A stretch of DNA of 14,096 nt from an uncultured Clostridia bacterium (GTDB lineage: Bacteria > Bacillota > Clostridia > Oscillospirales > Acutalibacteraceae). The stretch lies in the NCBI GenBank assembly GCA_947623765.1, contig CANQIG010000029.1, positions 1-14,096 on the forward strand. Reading direction: 5' to 3'. A model generated the notes under the pieces. It did no database searches, was not told the DNA's origin, and was given only the letters and a program-made list of their open reading frames with translations. Shown in pieces: positions 7,361-14,096 of the stretch. The position numbers were made by a program, and so were the translations under genes. Every line of letters starts with the position of its first letter. The stretch's first letter is position 1.

Positions 7361-7508
7361 GACCGTCTCTCTTTTCCTGTTTGGTTCTGCTTTCAGTATG
7401 TGCAGGAAACAGGGCAGAATCGCAAGGCAATATCAAGAAAGTACGGATCTCCTTCTCTCTGTTTTGAGGGAGACAACAAATCACAAAGAAACGGACAACA
7501 AAATCCTC

Positions 7509-7536
7509 TGGACAGGCGCTGTTTTTCCTGTATAAT
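7509..7536 (+). promoter_or_regulatory. Sigma-A promoter for galE operon
   Basis: TGGACA (7509-7514) matches the -35 consensus at five of six positions. TATAAT (7531-7536) is a perfect -10 box, and the spacer is 16 bases. Transcription would start near 7543, giving a leader of about 39 bases before the galE ATG at 7582, with SD GGAGGT at 7567-7572. This is the best promoter in the window and probably drives galE through galK. Confidence 0.82.
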
Positions 7537-7581
7537 AGGGAACAGATCGACAGAAAATCTATATTTGGAGGTAGACATCCC

Positions 7582-8604
7582 ATGCGCATTCTTGTAACGG
7601 GAGGAACGGGCTACATCGGCAGCCATACCTGCATCGAGCTGCTGAAACGAAAGGAGTACGAGGTCACGATCGTCGACAATCTCTCCAACAGCAAGGCGCT
7701 TGTCGCGGAGAAGATCGAGGAGCTCGCGGGACGGCCCGCCCGCTTCATCGAGGCGGATGTGCGGGACCGCAGCGCGATGCACACGGTTTTCGCCTCGGAG
7801 CCGATCGACGCGGTGATCCATTTCGCGGGACTCAAAGCGGTCGGGGAATCTGTCCGTCTTCCGCTCAAATACTACGAAAACAATCTTGTCTCCACGCTTG
7901 TGCTCCTCGAAATGATGGAGGAGTTCAACGTGAATAACATCGTGTTCAGCTCCTCTGCGACAGTGTACGGCGACCCGGCAAGCGTCCCGATCCGGGAGGA
8001 CTTCCCGCTCTCGACAACGAATCCCTACGGCACGACGAAGCTGATGATTGAGCGGATCTTGACGGATTACTGCGCGGCGCATCCCGATTTCAACGCGATC
8101 CTGCTCCGGTACTTTAACCCGGTCGGCGCGCACGAGAGCGGCCAGATCGGCGAAGATCCGAACGGGATTCCGAATAATCTTGTGCCGTACATCACACAGG
8201 TGGCACTCGGAAAGCTCGAGCGTCTGGGCGTCTTCGGCAACGACTATCCGACGCCAGACGGCACCGGCGTTCGGGATTACATCCATGTGGTCGACCTTGC
8301 GAAGGGCCATGTCGCCGCGCTGCAGAAGTTCGCGGAACCGGGCTGCGGCCTCAAGGTCTACAATCTCGGCACGGGAAAGGGCTATTCCGTTTTGGAGATG
8401 CTTCACGCCTTTGAAAAATGCGTCGGGCACGAGATCCCGTACGCGATCCTTCCGCGCCGCCCGGGGGATATCCCCACCTGCTACGCTGACTGCACAAAGG
8501 CGTGGGAAGAGCTGCACTGGAAGGCGGAGAAAACGCTGGAAGATATGTGCGCCGATGCATGGCGGTGGCAGACCATGCATCCGAACGGGTACGGTGACGA
8601 ATGA
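7582..8604 (+). CDS. galE: UDP-glucose 4-epimerase GalE
   Basis: This cytoplasmic NAD-dependent enzyme of the extended short-chain dehydrogenase family interconverts UDP-glucose and UDP-galactose in the Leloir pathway and supplies UDP-galactose for surface glycans. The 340-residue length is standard. The Rossmann NAD site is GGTGYIG (7-13). The catalytic triad is visible as Ser124 in FSSSATVYG, Tyr149 and Lys153 in NPYGTTK; these numbers coincide with Escherichia coli GalE. Substrate-loop motifs RYFNPVGAH and GTGVRDYIHV are also present. The ATG at 7582 has a strong SD (GGAGGT, 10-base spacing) and its own sigma-A promoter. It overlaps the next gene, maf, by 4 bp. A galactokinase-family gene lies about 4 kb downstream in the same run of genes, supporting a link to galactose use. 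Confidence 0.97.
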   Translation: MRILVTGGTGYIGSHTCIELLKRKEYEVTIVDNLSNSKALVAEKIEELAGRPARFIEADVRDRSAMHTVFASEPIDAVIHFAGLKAVGESVRLPLKYYENNLVSTLVLLEMMEEFNVNNIVFSSSATVYGDPASVPIREDFPLSTTNPYGTTKLMIERILTDYCAAHPDFNAILLRYFNPVGAHESGQIGEDPNGIPNNLVPYITQVALGKLERLGVFGNDYPTPDGTGVRDYIHVVDLAKGHVAALQKFAEPGCGLKVYNLGTGKGYSVLEMLHAFEKCVGHEIPYAILPRRPGDIPTCYADCTKAWEELHWKAEKTLEDMCADAWRWQTMHPNGYGDE

Positions 8605-9164
8605 TGCGTTTGGTACTTGCTTCCTCCTCGCCAAATCGCAAGCAGATTTTGGAAAACGCAGGCATCGAGTTTATCACCATGACCTCAAACGCCGATGAGC
8701 ACGCGGAGGGACTGGAGCCAGCGGAGCTTGTTTTGGAGCTTTCCAGAAGGAAGCTCGAGGCGGTCCTTCCGCGCTGCAACGCGGACGACGCGGTGATCAC
8801 GGCGGACACGGTCGTTTCCGTCGAAGGAGAGATCCTTGGGAAACCGCATGATGCGGCCGAAGCCAAGCGGTTTCTGCATCTGCTCTCCGGACGCTTCCAT
8901 ACGGTCTATACGGGTGTACACCTCGCCTATCACGGGAGGTGGAGATGCTTCTGCCAGACGACGGAGGTCCAGTTTTACCCGCTCGAGGACCGCGAGATCG
9001 ACGCTTATGTGGAGAGCGGCGAGGCGTTTGGAAAAGCCGGCGCGTATGGAATACAGGGTCCCGCCGCGCTCTTTGTGGAATCCATCAGCGGGGATTACAA
9101 CAATATTTTCGGGCTGCCTGCAGCGCATCTGATGCGCGAGCTGAAGGAACTGCTTCACGAGTAG
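8601..9164 (+). CDS. maf: Maf family nucleoside triphosphate pyrophosphatase
   Basis: Maf proteins are cytoplasmic enzymes that hydrolyse non-canonical or surplus nucleoside triphosphates to monophosphates and pyrophosphate; some act on dTTP/UTP, and they influence septum formation in B. subtilis. This 187-residue protein begins with LVLASSSPNRKQIL, the family phosphate-binding start. It carries ITADTVV with catalytic-type Asp69, then ILGKP, and ESGEAFGKAGAYGIQG, all family hallmarks. Length is normal. The start is either ATG 8601, giving a 4-bp overlap with the galE stop, or the adjacent in-frame ATG 8604; the two differ by one residue. No strong SD precedes it, which fits translational coupling to galE. 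The exact nucleotide preference cannot be read from the sequence. Confidence 0.94.
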   Translation: MMRLVLASSSPNRKQILENAGIEFITMTSNADEHAEGLEPAELVLELSRRKLEAVLPRCNADDAVITADTVVSVEGEILGKPHDAAEAKRFLHLLSGRFHTVYTGVHLAYHGRWRCFCQTTEVQFYPLEDREIDAYVESGEAFGKAGAYGIQGPAALFVESISGDYNNIFGLPAAHLMRELKELLHE

Positions 9165-9175
9165 ACAGGCGCAGC

Positions 9176-9218
9176 CGCGCCGCCTCCGGCGTATACTGAG
9201 GTATACCGGAGGTGGTGT
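9176..9218 (+). promoter_or_regulatory. SD-sequestering hairpin in front of yunB
   Basis: CCTCCG (9183-9188) plus GTATAC (9191-9196) pair with GTATAC (9201-9206) plus CGGAGG (9207-9212), giving 12 Watson-Crick pairs with a two-base GC bulge and a TGAG loop. The stem can be extended outwards with 9178-9182 pairing to 9213-9217, including G-U pairs. The right arm contains the yunB SD (GGAGG, 9208-9212). No T tract follows, so this is not a terminator. It probably limits yunB translation unless opened, or halts ribosomes leaving maf. Confidence 0.65.
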
Positions 9219-9221
9219 CGC

Positions 9222-9812
9222 GTGCGCAGATCGCGTCGGTGGGGAAGACCCCATCGGAAACGGACGGCTTTTCTGATTTTGCTCGTCGTCAGTTTGGTGT
9301 TGTGCTTTGCGGAGCACCGCCTTTCCTCTCTGCGCGGTGAGATCCAGCGCGCCGCGCTGGAGAGCTTTGCGAGGGAACGCATCTCCGCAGAAGTGACCGA
9401 ATGCCTGCAAGGGGCACCGGCGTTCGGAGCGGAAGATTTCAAACTCGATACATACGCACTCGCCAAGATCAAGGAAGACTTGACCGGGTCGCTGTGCGGC
9501 GCGCTCACGGATACAGTGACGGCTTGGGTACCCATCGGGAACCTGACAGGTGTCTCCCTCCTGAACGGCTTCGGTTTCTCCGTTCCCGTATTCTTCCGGG
9601 TGGAGGGAATGGCCGCGGTGGAATTTTCGAGCACGTTGGAGAGCGCGGGAATCAACCGGACGCGCTATGGCGTCACGATGCGGATCATCGCCAGCCTTTT
9701 CACGGATTCCCTCGCGTTCCCCGAGCCGGTCACCGTTTCGACGGAATACCCTCTGTTCGAGACGGTCACCAGCGGAGAGGTCCCGGAGTTTTACGCCGGA
9801 CAGACGGGTTGA
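9222..9812 (+). CDS. yunB: Sporulation protein YunB
   Basis: YunB-family proteins are sporulation proteins of endospore-forming Firmicutes. In B. subtilis the gene belongs to the mother-cell sigma-E set; the molecular role is not known. This 196-residue protein has a basic N-terminus (RRSRRWGRPHRKR), one membrane helix at about 15-29, then a soluble domain with ARERISAEV, GVSLLNGFGFSVPV, and the family-like ending VSTEYPLFETVTSGEVPEFY. It is shorter than the roughly 250-residue B. subtilis protein. The GTG at 9222 is supported by GGAGG at 9208-9212 (9-base spacing). That SD lies in a hairpin. No sigma-E-like promoter could be recognised between maf and this gene, so it appears to sit in a vegetative operon, which is unexpected for a sporulation gene. 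Confidence 0.85.
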   Translation: MRRSRRWGRPHRKRTAFLILLVVSLVLCFAEHRLSSLRGEIQRAALESFARERISAEVTECLQGAPAFGAEDFKLDTYALAKIKEDLTGSLCGALTDTVTAWVPIGNLTGVSLLNGFGFSVPVFFRVEGMAAVEFSSTLESAGINRTRYGVTMRIIASLFTDSLAFPEPVTVSTEYPLFETVTSGEVPEFYAGQTG

Positions 9813-9853
9813 TTGCGGATTTTTTCGGAAAAAGTAGGAGGAAGTAACGAGAG

Positions 9854-11845
9854 ATGACGAAAGAACAGGCTGCGGAACAGATCTCGGCGCTTCGGAAAGA
9901 GATCGAGTACCACAACAGAAAGTATTATACGGAGGACGCTCCCGAGATCAGCGACTACGAGTATGATATGCTCTACCGCAGGCTCGAAAATTTGGAAGCG
10001 GCTTTCCCGGAACTGGAAACACCGGATTCCCCGACGAACCGTGTCGGCGCGGCGGGCTACAACTCCTTTGCCGAAGTCAACCACACCGTTCCTATGGAGA
10101 GCCTGCACGACTCCTTCTCCGAAGAAGAGCTGCGGGATTTTGACCGGCGGGTCCGTTCCGTGGTCGACGATCCCGTCTACGTGGTCGAGCCGAAATTCGA
10201 CGGACTCTCCGTCGCGCTGGAATATGTGAACGGCGTCTATACGCGCGGGTCCACGAGAGGCGACGGGGTAACCGGAGAGGACGTCACGCTGAACATCGGG
10301 ACGATCCGCTCCGTGCCGAAGGTGCTCCGCGAGCCCGTCCCCTTCCTTGAGGTTCGCGGCGAGGTCTATATGTCCGAGGAGAGCTTTGCCGCACTCTGCG
10401 CCCGGCAGGAACTGCTCGAAGAAAAGCCGTTCAAAAACCCGAGAAACGCGGCGGCAGGTTCCCTGCGCCAGAAGGACCCGAAAATCACGGCGCAGCGCAA
10501 CCTGGACATCTTCGTTTTCAACATTCAGTCGATCCGCGGTGAGACGGTCTCCACCCACTACGACGCGCTGAAGCGCCTCGAAGCGCTCGGCTTCCCGGTT
10601 TCTCCGCTGTTTTGCCGGAGCGGGGACATCGACACCGTGATCGAGTGCATCCGGGAGATCGGCGACAGGCGGGGTGATTTCGCGTTTCCGATCGACGGTG
10701 CGGTCGTAAAGGTCGACAGCTTTGCACAGCGCGCGTCGCTCGGAAGCACGGCGAAATTCCCGCGCTGGGCGGAAGCATTCAAATATCCGCCCGAAGAAAA
10801 GGAGACGACGCTCCGTGAGATCGAGGTCTCCGTGGGCCGAACGGGGGTTCTCACCCCGACCGGCGTCTTCGACCCGGTCTTTCTCGCCGGAACGACCGTG
10901 ACGCGCGCGATCCTCCACAATCAGGACTTCATTTCAGAAAAGGACATCCGCATCGGGGCGCGGGTGATCCTCAGGAAGGCGGGGGAGATCATTCCGGAAG
11001 TGGTCGCTGTCGTCTCGGTGCCGGAGGATTCCGAGCCGTATCGGATGCCCGAAGTCTGTCCTTCCTGCGGCGAGCGCGTCACACGGCTCGAGGGAGAGGT
11101 GGCGCAGCGGTGCACGAATCCCGAGTGTCCCGCGCAGCTCCTTCGGACTTTGATCCACTATGCTTCCCGCGACGCGATGGACATCGAAGGGCTCGGCCCT
11201 GCGGCAGTGGAACAGCTTGTCGAGGCGTTTTCCGTGCGCTCCCCTGCAGATCTCTACGCGCTCCGCGCGGAGCAGCTCGCGGAATTGGATCGTTTCGGGC
11301 AGAAAAGCGCGGAAAATCTTGTGGCCGCCATTGAAAAATCGAAGGGAAACGATCTCTCCCGGCTCCTGTTCGCGCTCGGGATCCCACATATCGGTGCCAA
11401 GGCCGCAAAGCTTCTCGCCGCTCAGTTCCGGAATATGGATGCACTCCTCGCGGCGGATCAGACGTCCGTTTCGGCGATCGACGGCTTCGGCGGGATCATG
11501 GCGGAATCGGTCTGCTCCTTTTTCGCCGGGCACGGCGCGAGGCAGCTCGTTGACGAGCTGAAAAGCGCGGGTGTCCGAATGACAGCGGACGATACCGTAT
11601 CTGGGACCGGATTCCTCGGAAAAACGTTCGTGCTGACCGGCACGCTGCCGAACCTCACGCGCGCGGAGGCGACCGCGATCATTGAGAGCAACGGCGGCAG
11701 AGTCAGCAGCTCCGTCTCGAAGAAGACCTCGTTTGTGGTCGCCGGGGAAGCGGCGGGCAGCAAGCTGCAAAAAGCGGAAACGCTCGGCATCGAGATCCTC
11801 ACGGAGGCTGAGCTTTTGGAAATGGCAAAAACAGAGAAAGGGTGA
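9854..11845 (+). CDS. ligA: NAD-dependent DNA ligase LigA
   Basis: This essential cytoplasmic enzyme seals nicks in replication and repair, using NAD as adenylate donor. The 663-residue length and domain order are standard. An N-terminal NAD-binding helical region has YHNRKYYTEDAPEISDYEYD. The adenylation domain has KFDG (114-117, Lys114 adenylated) and the SLRQKDP segment. An OB domain has VGRTGVLTPTGVFDPV. A zinc finger follows with Cys402, Cys405, Cys420 and Cys425. Helix-hairpin-helix repeats include GLGPAAVEQL and LGIPHIGAKAAKLL, and a BRCT domain spans about 583-663. The ATG is preceded by a strong SD (AGGAGG, 9836-9841, 12-base spacing). It follows yunB by 41 bases, and its stop lies within the SD region of the next gene, pointing to coupled translation. 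Confidence 0.98.
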   Translation: MTKEQAAEQISALRKEIEYHNRKYYTEDAPEISDYEYDMLYRRLENLEAAFPELETPDSPTNRVGAAGYNSFAEVNHTVPMESLHDSFSEEELRDFDRRVRSVVDDPVYVVEPKFDGLSVALEYVNGVYTRGSTRGDGVTGEDVTLNIGTIRSVPKVLREPVPFLEVRGEVYMSEESFAALCARQELLEEKPFKNPRNAAAGSLRQKDPKITAQRNLDIFVFNIQSIRGETVSTHYDALKRLEALGFPVSPLFCRSGDIDTVIECIREIGDRRGDFAFPIDGAVVKVDSFAQRASLGSTAKFPRWAEAFKYPPEEKETTLREIEVSVGRTGVLTPTGVFDPVFLAGTTVTRAILHNQDFISEKDIRIGARVILRKAGEIIPEVVAVVSVPEDSEPYRMPEVCPSCGERVTRLEGEVAQRCTNPECPAQLLRTLIHYASRDAMDIEGLGPAAVEQLVEAFSVRSPADLYALRAEQLAELDRFGQKSAENLVAAIEKSKGNDLSRLLFALGIPHIGAKAAKLLAAQFRNMDALLAADQTSVSAIDGFGGIMAESVCSFFAGHGARQLVDELKSAGVRMTADDTVSGTGFLGKTFVLTGTLPNLTRAEATAIIESNGGRVSSSVSKKTSFVVAGEAAGSKLQKAETLGIEILTEAELLEMAKTEKG

Positions 11846-11850
11846 GATCC

Positions 11851-12552
11851 ATGGAGGAAGAAAAAGATCTGGAACAGCTCGAAGACGCAGAGGGACAGGA
11901 GGATGCCGAGCCCATCGACAACGACGAAGATATCGACGCCTACATCCGGGATCTGACCGGACGCGGCGCGAAAGTCCCCGCTTCTGAGGAGAAGCCTGAG
12001 GAAAAAGAGAAACAGCCGGAACGTGAGATGTTCCGGGTGACCAGCCAGATCGGAGAGGACGACTACCGGTCGTTCATCTGGTATTCCACACTGCTGCGGC
12101 GGCACTGGGTCTTACCTATGTTCATCCTGATCCCGATCGTGAGCGCGTTCCTGTTCTCCTATCAAAGGGAGGAAGGGATGTTCTATACCGGAAACTTTGT
12201 GATCGCCCTGCCGCTCGTTGTTCTGATCCTCGCGGGGATCTTGGTGTTCCGCTGCACGCGGTGGATGTCCAGGATCCGCAAGAACAGCCCGGAACGGCTC
12301 CTCCTGACGGATACGACGATCGTTTTCATGACGGAAAGCGCGGTCAATATCCGGGAGGGCGCCCGGAACCAGGTGGGATATAAACATATGACCGAGGTGC
12401 ATGAGACGAAAAAGCGCTTTATTCTTTACTTCGACAACGGGAAATCCATGCTGTTCAGAAAAGAGGACATGCCGGAGGACGTGTTGGCGGAATTCCGTCC
12501 GTTTATCAAGAGCAAGGTGCATCCGGTCCGGCTGATCCCGAAAAAGCAGTGA
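11851..12552 (+). CDS. YcxB-like membrane protein
   Basis: This 233-residue protein resembles the YcxB-like family (PF14317 type), whose function is unknown. Residues 1-60 are strongly acidic (Glu/Asp-rich, predicted disordered). Two hydrophobic helices follow at about 86-104 and 115-134. The C-terminal cytosolic domain (about 145-233) has the family look: LLLTDTTIVFMTESA, then TEVHETKKRFILYFDNGKSML, then MPEDVLAEFRPFI. ATG 11851 was chosen because SD AAAGGGTGA (11837-11845) precedes it at good spacing. An in-frame GTG at 11842 would lie inside that SD and overlap the ligA stop. It sits five bases after ligA and 31 bases before the galactokinase gene, so it is probably co-transcribed. Nothing in the context gives a function. 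Confidence 0.72.
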   Translation: MEEEKDLEQLEDAEGQEDAEPIDNDEDIDAYIRDLTGRGAKVPASEEKPEEKEKQPEREMFRVTSQIGEDDYRSFIWYSTLLRRHWVLPMFILIPIVSAFLFSYQREEGMFYTGNFVIALPLVVLILAGILVFRCTRWMSRIRKNSPERLLLTDTTIVFMTESAVNIREGARNQVGYKHMTEVHETKKRFILYFDNGKSMLFRKEDMPEDVLAEFRPFIKSKVHPVRLIPKKQ

Positions 12553-12583
12553 ACAAATCGGCAGAGGATAAAGGGGGAGAAAA

Positions 12584-13816
12584 ATGATCGTTTCTATGGA
12601 AGAACTCTACGGCGGTTCCGTCGGTGAGCAGAAGAAAAGATATGCCGAACTGGACGCTTTTTTCGGCAAGGTATTCCCGGGCGAGACGCCCGCAGCGCAT
12701 TTCAGCGCGCCGGGGCGCACGGAGGTGGGCGGAAACCACACCGATCACAATCACGGCAGGGTCCTCGCGGCAGCTGTTGACCTCGACGTGATCGCCTCGG
12801 TTCGGGCAACGCAGGACAACGTGATCCGTTTGGAGTCAGTCGGACACAGGATGGATACCGTGGATCTCGGAGTCCTTGTGCCGCAGGAGGAGGAGCGGGA
12901 ACACTCGGCTTCCCTGATCCGCGGGGTCGCGGCGAGGCTCTCCGAACTCGGGTACTGCGTCGGCGGTTTCCACGCCGTGACGACTTCAAAAGTGCTCAAA
13001 GGCTCCGGGCTTTCGAGCTCGGCAGCGTTCGAGATCCTTGTGGCGACGATCCTCAGCCACCTCTATAACGACGGGAATGTCGACCCCGTCACGGCGGCGC
13101 AGGTCTCGCAGTACGCCGAAAACGTTTTCTTCGGAAAACCCTCCGGGCTGCTCGACCAGATGGCCGCCTCCGTCGGCGGGTTCACGGCGATGGATTTCGC
13201 GGATCCGGCTGCACCGAAGGTGGAGCGGATCGATTTTGACCTTGCAAAGTACGGGTACGCCCTCTGCGTCGTGGATACCGGCGGGAGCCACTCGGATCTG
13301 ACGGGGGAATACGCAGCCGTTCCCGCGGAGATGCGCTCCGTCGCCTCGTTCTTCGGAAAGGATTTTCTCCGCGACGTGGACGAAAGCGCATTCTATGAAA
13401 ACATCCCGGCCCTCCGCAAGGCGGCGGGCGACAGGGCGGTGCTGCGCGCGATGCACTTTTTCGACGACGACCGCACCGTCACAAAAGAAGCGGAAGCGCT
13501 GAAAAGCGGCGATTTCGAGACCTTCCTGAAGCTCGTGACCTCCTCTGGCCACTCTTCGGAGACGCACCTGCAGAACGTTTATGCCTCGGGGAACCCGAAG
13601 GAACAGGGCATTCCGCTCGCGCTCGCGTTGATCGCAAAAGAACTCAACGGGCGCGGCGCGTACCGCGTCCACGGAGGCGGCTTTGCGGGGACCGTGCAGG
13701 CGTACGTCCCGCTGGAATCGCTGGGTTCGTTTCAAAAGCGTATGGAGTCGGTTTTCGGCGTCGGCTCCTGCTACGTGCTCCGCGTTCGGAGCGTTGGCGG
13801 CGTCCAAGTTTCCTGA
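12584..13816 (+). CDS. galK: Galactokinase-family (GHMP) sugar kinase
   Basis: This cytoplasmic GHMP kinase probably phosphorylates galactose at C1, the entry step of the Leloir pathway. The 410-residue protein has the N-terminal galactokinase signature as GRTEVGGNHTDHNHG (44-58) and the ATP-binding motif GSGLSSSAA (140-148). The catalytic-base motif is GLLDQMAAS (Asp191), and the C-terminal GHMP motif is VHGGGFAGTVQA. The signature differs from the canonical GRxNLIGEHTDY: Glu of GEH is Asn, and Tyr after Asp is His. The segment near residue 230 (DTGGSHSDLTGEY) is also unlike E. coli GalK. These changes touch positions that bind sugar in characterised enzymes, so specificity could differ. The ATG at 12584 has SD GGGGGAG (12573-12579); ATG 12596 is an alternative. 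It is the last gene before a strong terminator. Confidence 0.88.
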   Translation: MIVSMEELYGGSVGEQKKRYAELDAFFGKVFPGETPAAHFSAPGRTEVGGNHTDHNHGRVLAAAVDLDVIASVRATQDNVIRLESVGHRMDTVDLGVLVPQEEEREHSASLIRGVAARLSELGYCVGGFHAVTTSKVLKGSGLSSSAAFEILVATILSHLYNDGNVDPVTAAQVSQYAENVFFGKPSGLLDQMAASVGGFTAMDFADPAAPKVERIDFDLAKYGYALCVVDTGGSHSDLTGEYAAVPAEMRSVASFFGKDFLRDVDESAFYENIPALRKAAGDRAVLRAMHFFDDDRTVTKEAEALKSGDFETFLKLVTSSGHSSETHLQNVYASGNPKEQGIPLALALIAKELNGRGAYRVHGGGFAGTVQAYVPLESLGSFQKRMESVFGVGSCYVLRVRSVGGVQVS

Positions 13817-13819
13817 CCG

Positions 13820-13858
13820 AATTCCCGGCGTTTTCGCGCCGGGAATTTTGTGTATTTT
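13820..13858 (+). terminator. Rho-independent terminator after galK
   Basis: AATTCCCGGCG (13820-13830) and CGCCGGGAATT (13837-13847) form a perfect 11-bp stem with a six-base loop. It is followed by a T-rich run ending TTTTGTGTATTTT. It starts four bases after the galK stop and closes the galE-galK transcription unit, separating it from miaB. Confidence 0.93.
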
Positions 13859-13902
13859 CGGCTACTATATCTTGGAGAAAATCTGAATTATTTGTAAACA
13901 GC

Positions 13903-13931
13903 TTGCGCTTTTTTCAAAACTGTGGTATCAT
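13903..13931 (+). promoter_or_regulatory. Putative sigma-A promoter for miaB
   Basis: TTGCGC (13903-13908) and TATCAT (13926-13931) are separated by 17 bases, and TGG at 13923-13925 makes an extended -10. The -35 is weak (three of six). Transcription would start near 13938, about 25 bases before the likely TTG start. Its place between the galK terminator and miaB supports it. Confidence 0.6.
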
Positions 13932-13961
13932 AGATATGATTTTTATCGCGGGGGTGTGTCC

Positions 13962-14096
13962 TTGTCTCCTGAATTGGATTTTACCCGGGAAGTCGCCGAG
14001 ATCATGCGCGTTCGCGCCATGAACGGGAAGCCGAAAGCGCTGGTCCGCACATACGGATGCCAGCAAAACGTGGCGGACGGGGAAAAGATTAAAGGG
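13962..14096 (+). CDS. miaB: tRNA methylthiotransferase MiaB, N-terminal fragment cut by window edge
   Basis: MiaB is a radical-SAM iron-sulfur enzyme that adds a methylthio group to N6-isopentenyl-adenosine-37 of tRNAs. Only the first 45 residues are present. They end in RTYGCQQNVADGEKIKG, the start of the N-terminal methylthiotransferase domain, where Cys33 would be the first of three conserved cysteines binding the auxiliary cluster. The radical-SAM CxxxCxxC motif and the TRAM domain lie beyond the window. The preferred start is TTG 13962 with GGGGGTG (13950-13956) as SD. An in-frame GTG at 13956 is possible but overlaps that SD. The assignment to MiaB instead of a related methylthiotransferase (MtaB, RimO) rests on the TYGCQxN motif and the N-terminal extension before it, which is usual in clostridial MiaB. 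Confidence 0.85.
   Translation, partial: MSPELDFTREVAEIMRVRAMNGKPKALVRTYGCQQNVADGEKIKG

Noticed and set aside
7448..7473. Bulged hairpin in the cmpB-galE gap
   Set aside because: Eight pairs with a two-base bulge and an eight-base loop in a CT/AG-rich tract can arise by chance, and no T tract or SD is involved.
7094..7597. Plus-strand open frame opposite the CmpB gene
   Set aside because: It crosses the galE promoter and SD, shows no domain, and competes with a minus-strand protein with a clear family signature.
7393..8634. 413-residue minus-strand open frame opposite galE
   Set aside because: Antisense shadow of galE with no recognisable motif. It would also run across the galE promoter and SD.
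9791..10918. 375-residue minus-strand open frame opposite ligA
   Set aside because: Antisense shadow: Arg/Asp/His-rich low-information protein opposite the conserved ligase adenylation domain.
12986..13807. 273-residue minus-strand open frame opposite galK
   Set aside because: Antisense shadow of the GHMP kinase, with no supported start or motif.
1..14096. CRISPR arrays, insertion sequences, tRNA or rRNA genes
   Set aside because: No regularly spaced repeats, transposase motifs, terminal repeats or cloverleaf-like sequences were found by eye. This was not a computed search.

Overview
The window looks like a chromosomal segment of a moderately high-GC, endospore-forming member of the Clostridia, plausibly in or near the Oscillospirales/Ruminococcaceae. 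This is inferred from gene content (TepA, a SpoIIIE/FtsK translocase, a YunB-type sporulation protein), strong purine-rich Shine-Dalgarno sites, frequent TTG/GTG starts and GC-ending codons. No mobile element, CRISPR array, rRNA or tRNA was seen. All genes are intact except miaB, which runs off the right edge.

Left block (1-6982, + strand). A promoter-bearing leader precedes tepA (ClpP-like protease), then uppP (undecaprenyl-diphosphate phosphatase) and ftsK/spoIIIE (TTG start, unusually long linker). Tightly coupled behind ftsK are a membrane-anchored ComEC-type metallo-beta-lactamase-fold protein (8-bp overlap) and a 73-residue DUF3006 protein (4-bp overlap, TTG start). A sugar-transfer-associated ATP-grasp protein follows after 25 bp. 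The themes are cell envelope, DNA translocation and surface polymer.

Centre (6920-7581). One minus-strand gene encodes a small CmpB-type membrane protein. It converges on the ATP-grasp gene with a 63-bp tail-to-tail coding overlap and diverges from galE. The 221-bp gap in front of it carries a good sigma-A promoter for galE.

Right block (7582-13816, + strand). A probable operon contains galE, maf, yunB, ligA, a YcxB-like membrane protein and a galactokinase-family gene, closed by a textbook Rho-independent terminator. Two Leloir-type sugar genes thus bracket nucleotide-pool hygiene, sporulation and DNA-ligation genes. The yunB ribosome-binding site lies inside a strong hairpin. After the terminator a new promoter drives miaB (tRNA methylthiolation), of which only the first 45 codons are present.

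No wholly new system is evident; most of the region is housekeeping. The points most worth a second look are the SD-sequestering hairpin at yunB, the altered sugar-binding motif of the galactokinase, the translocase/MBL/DUF3006 coupling, and the tail-to-tail gene overlap.
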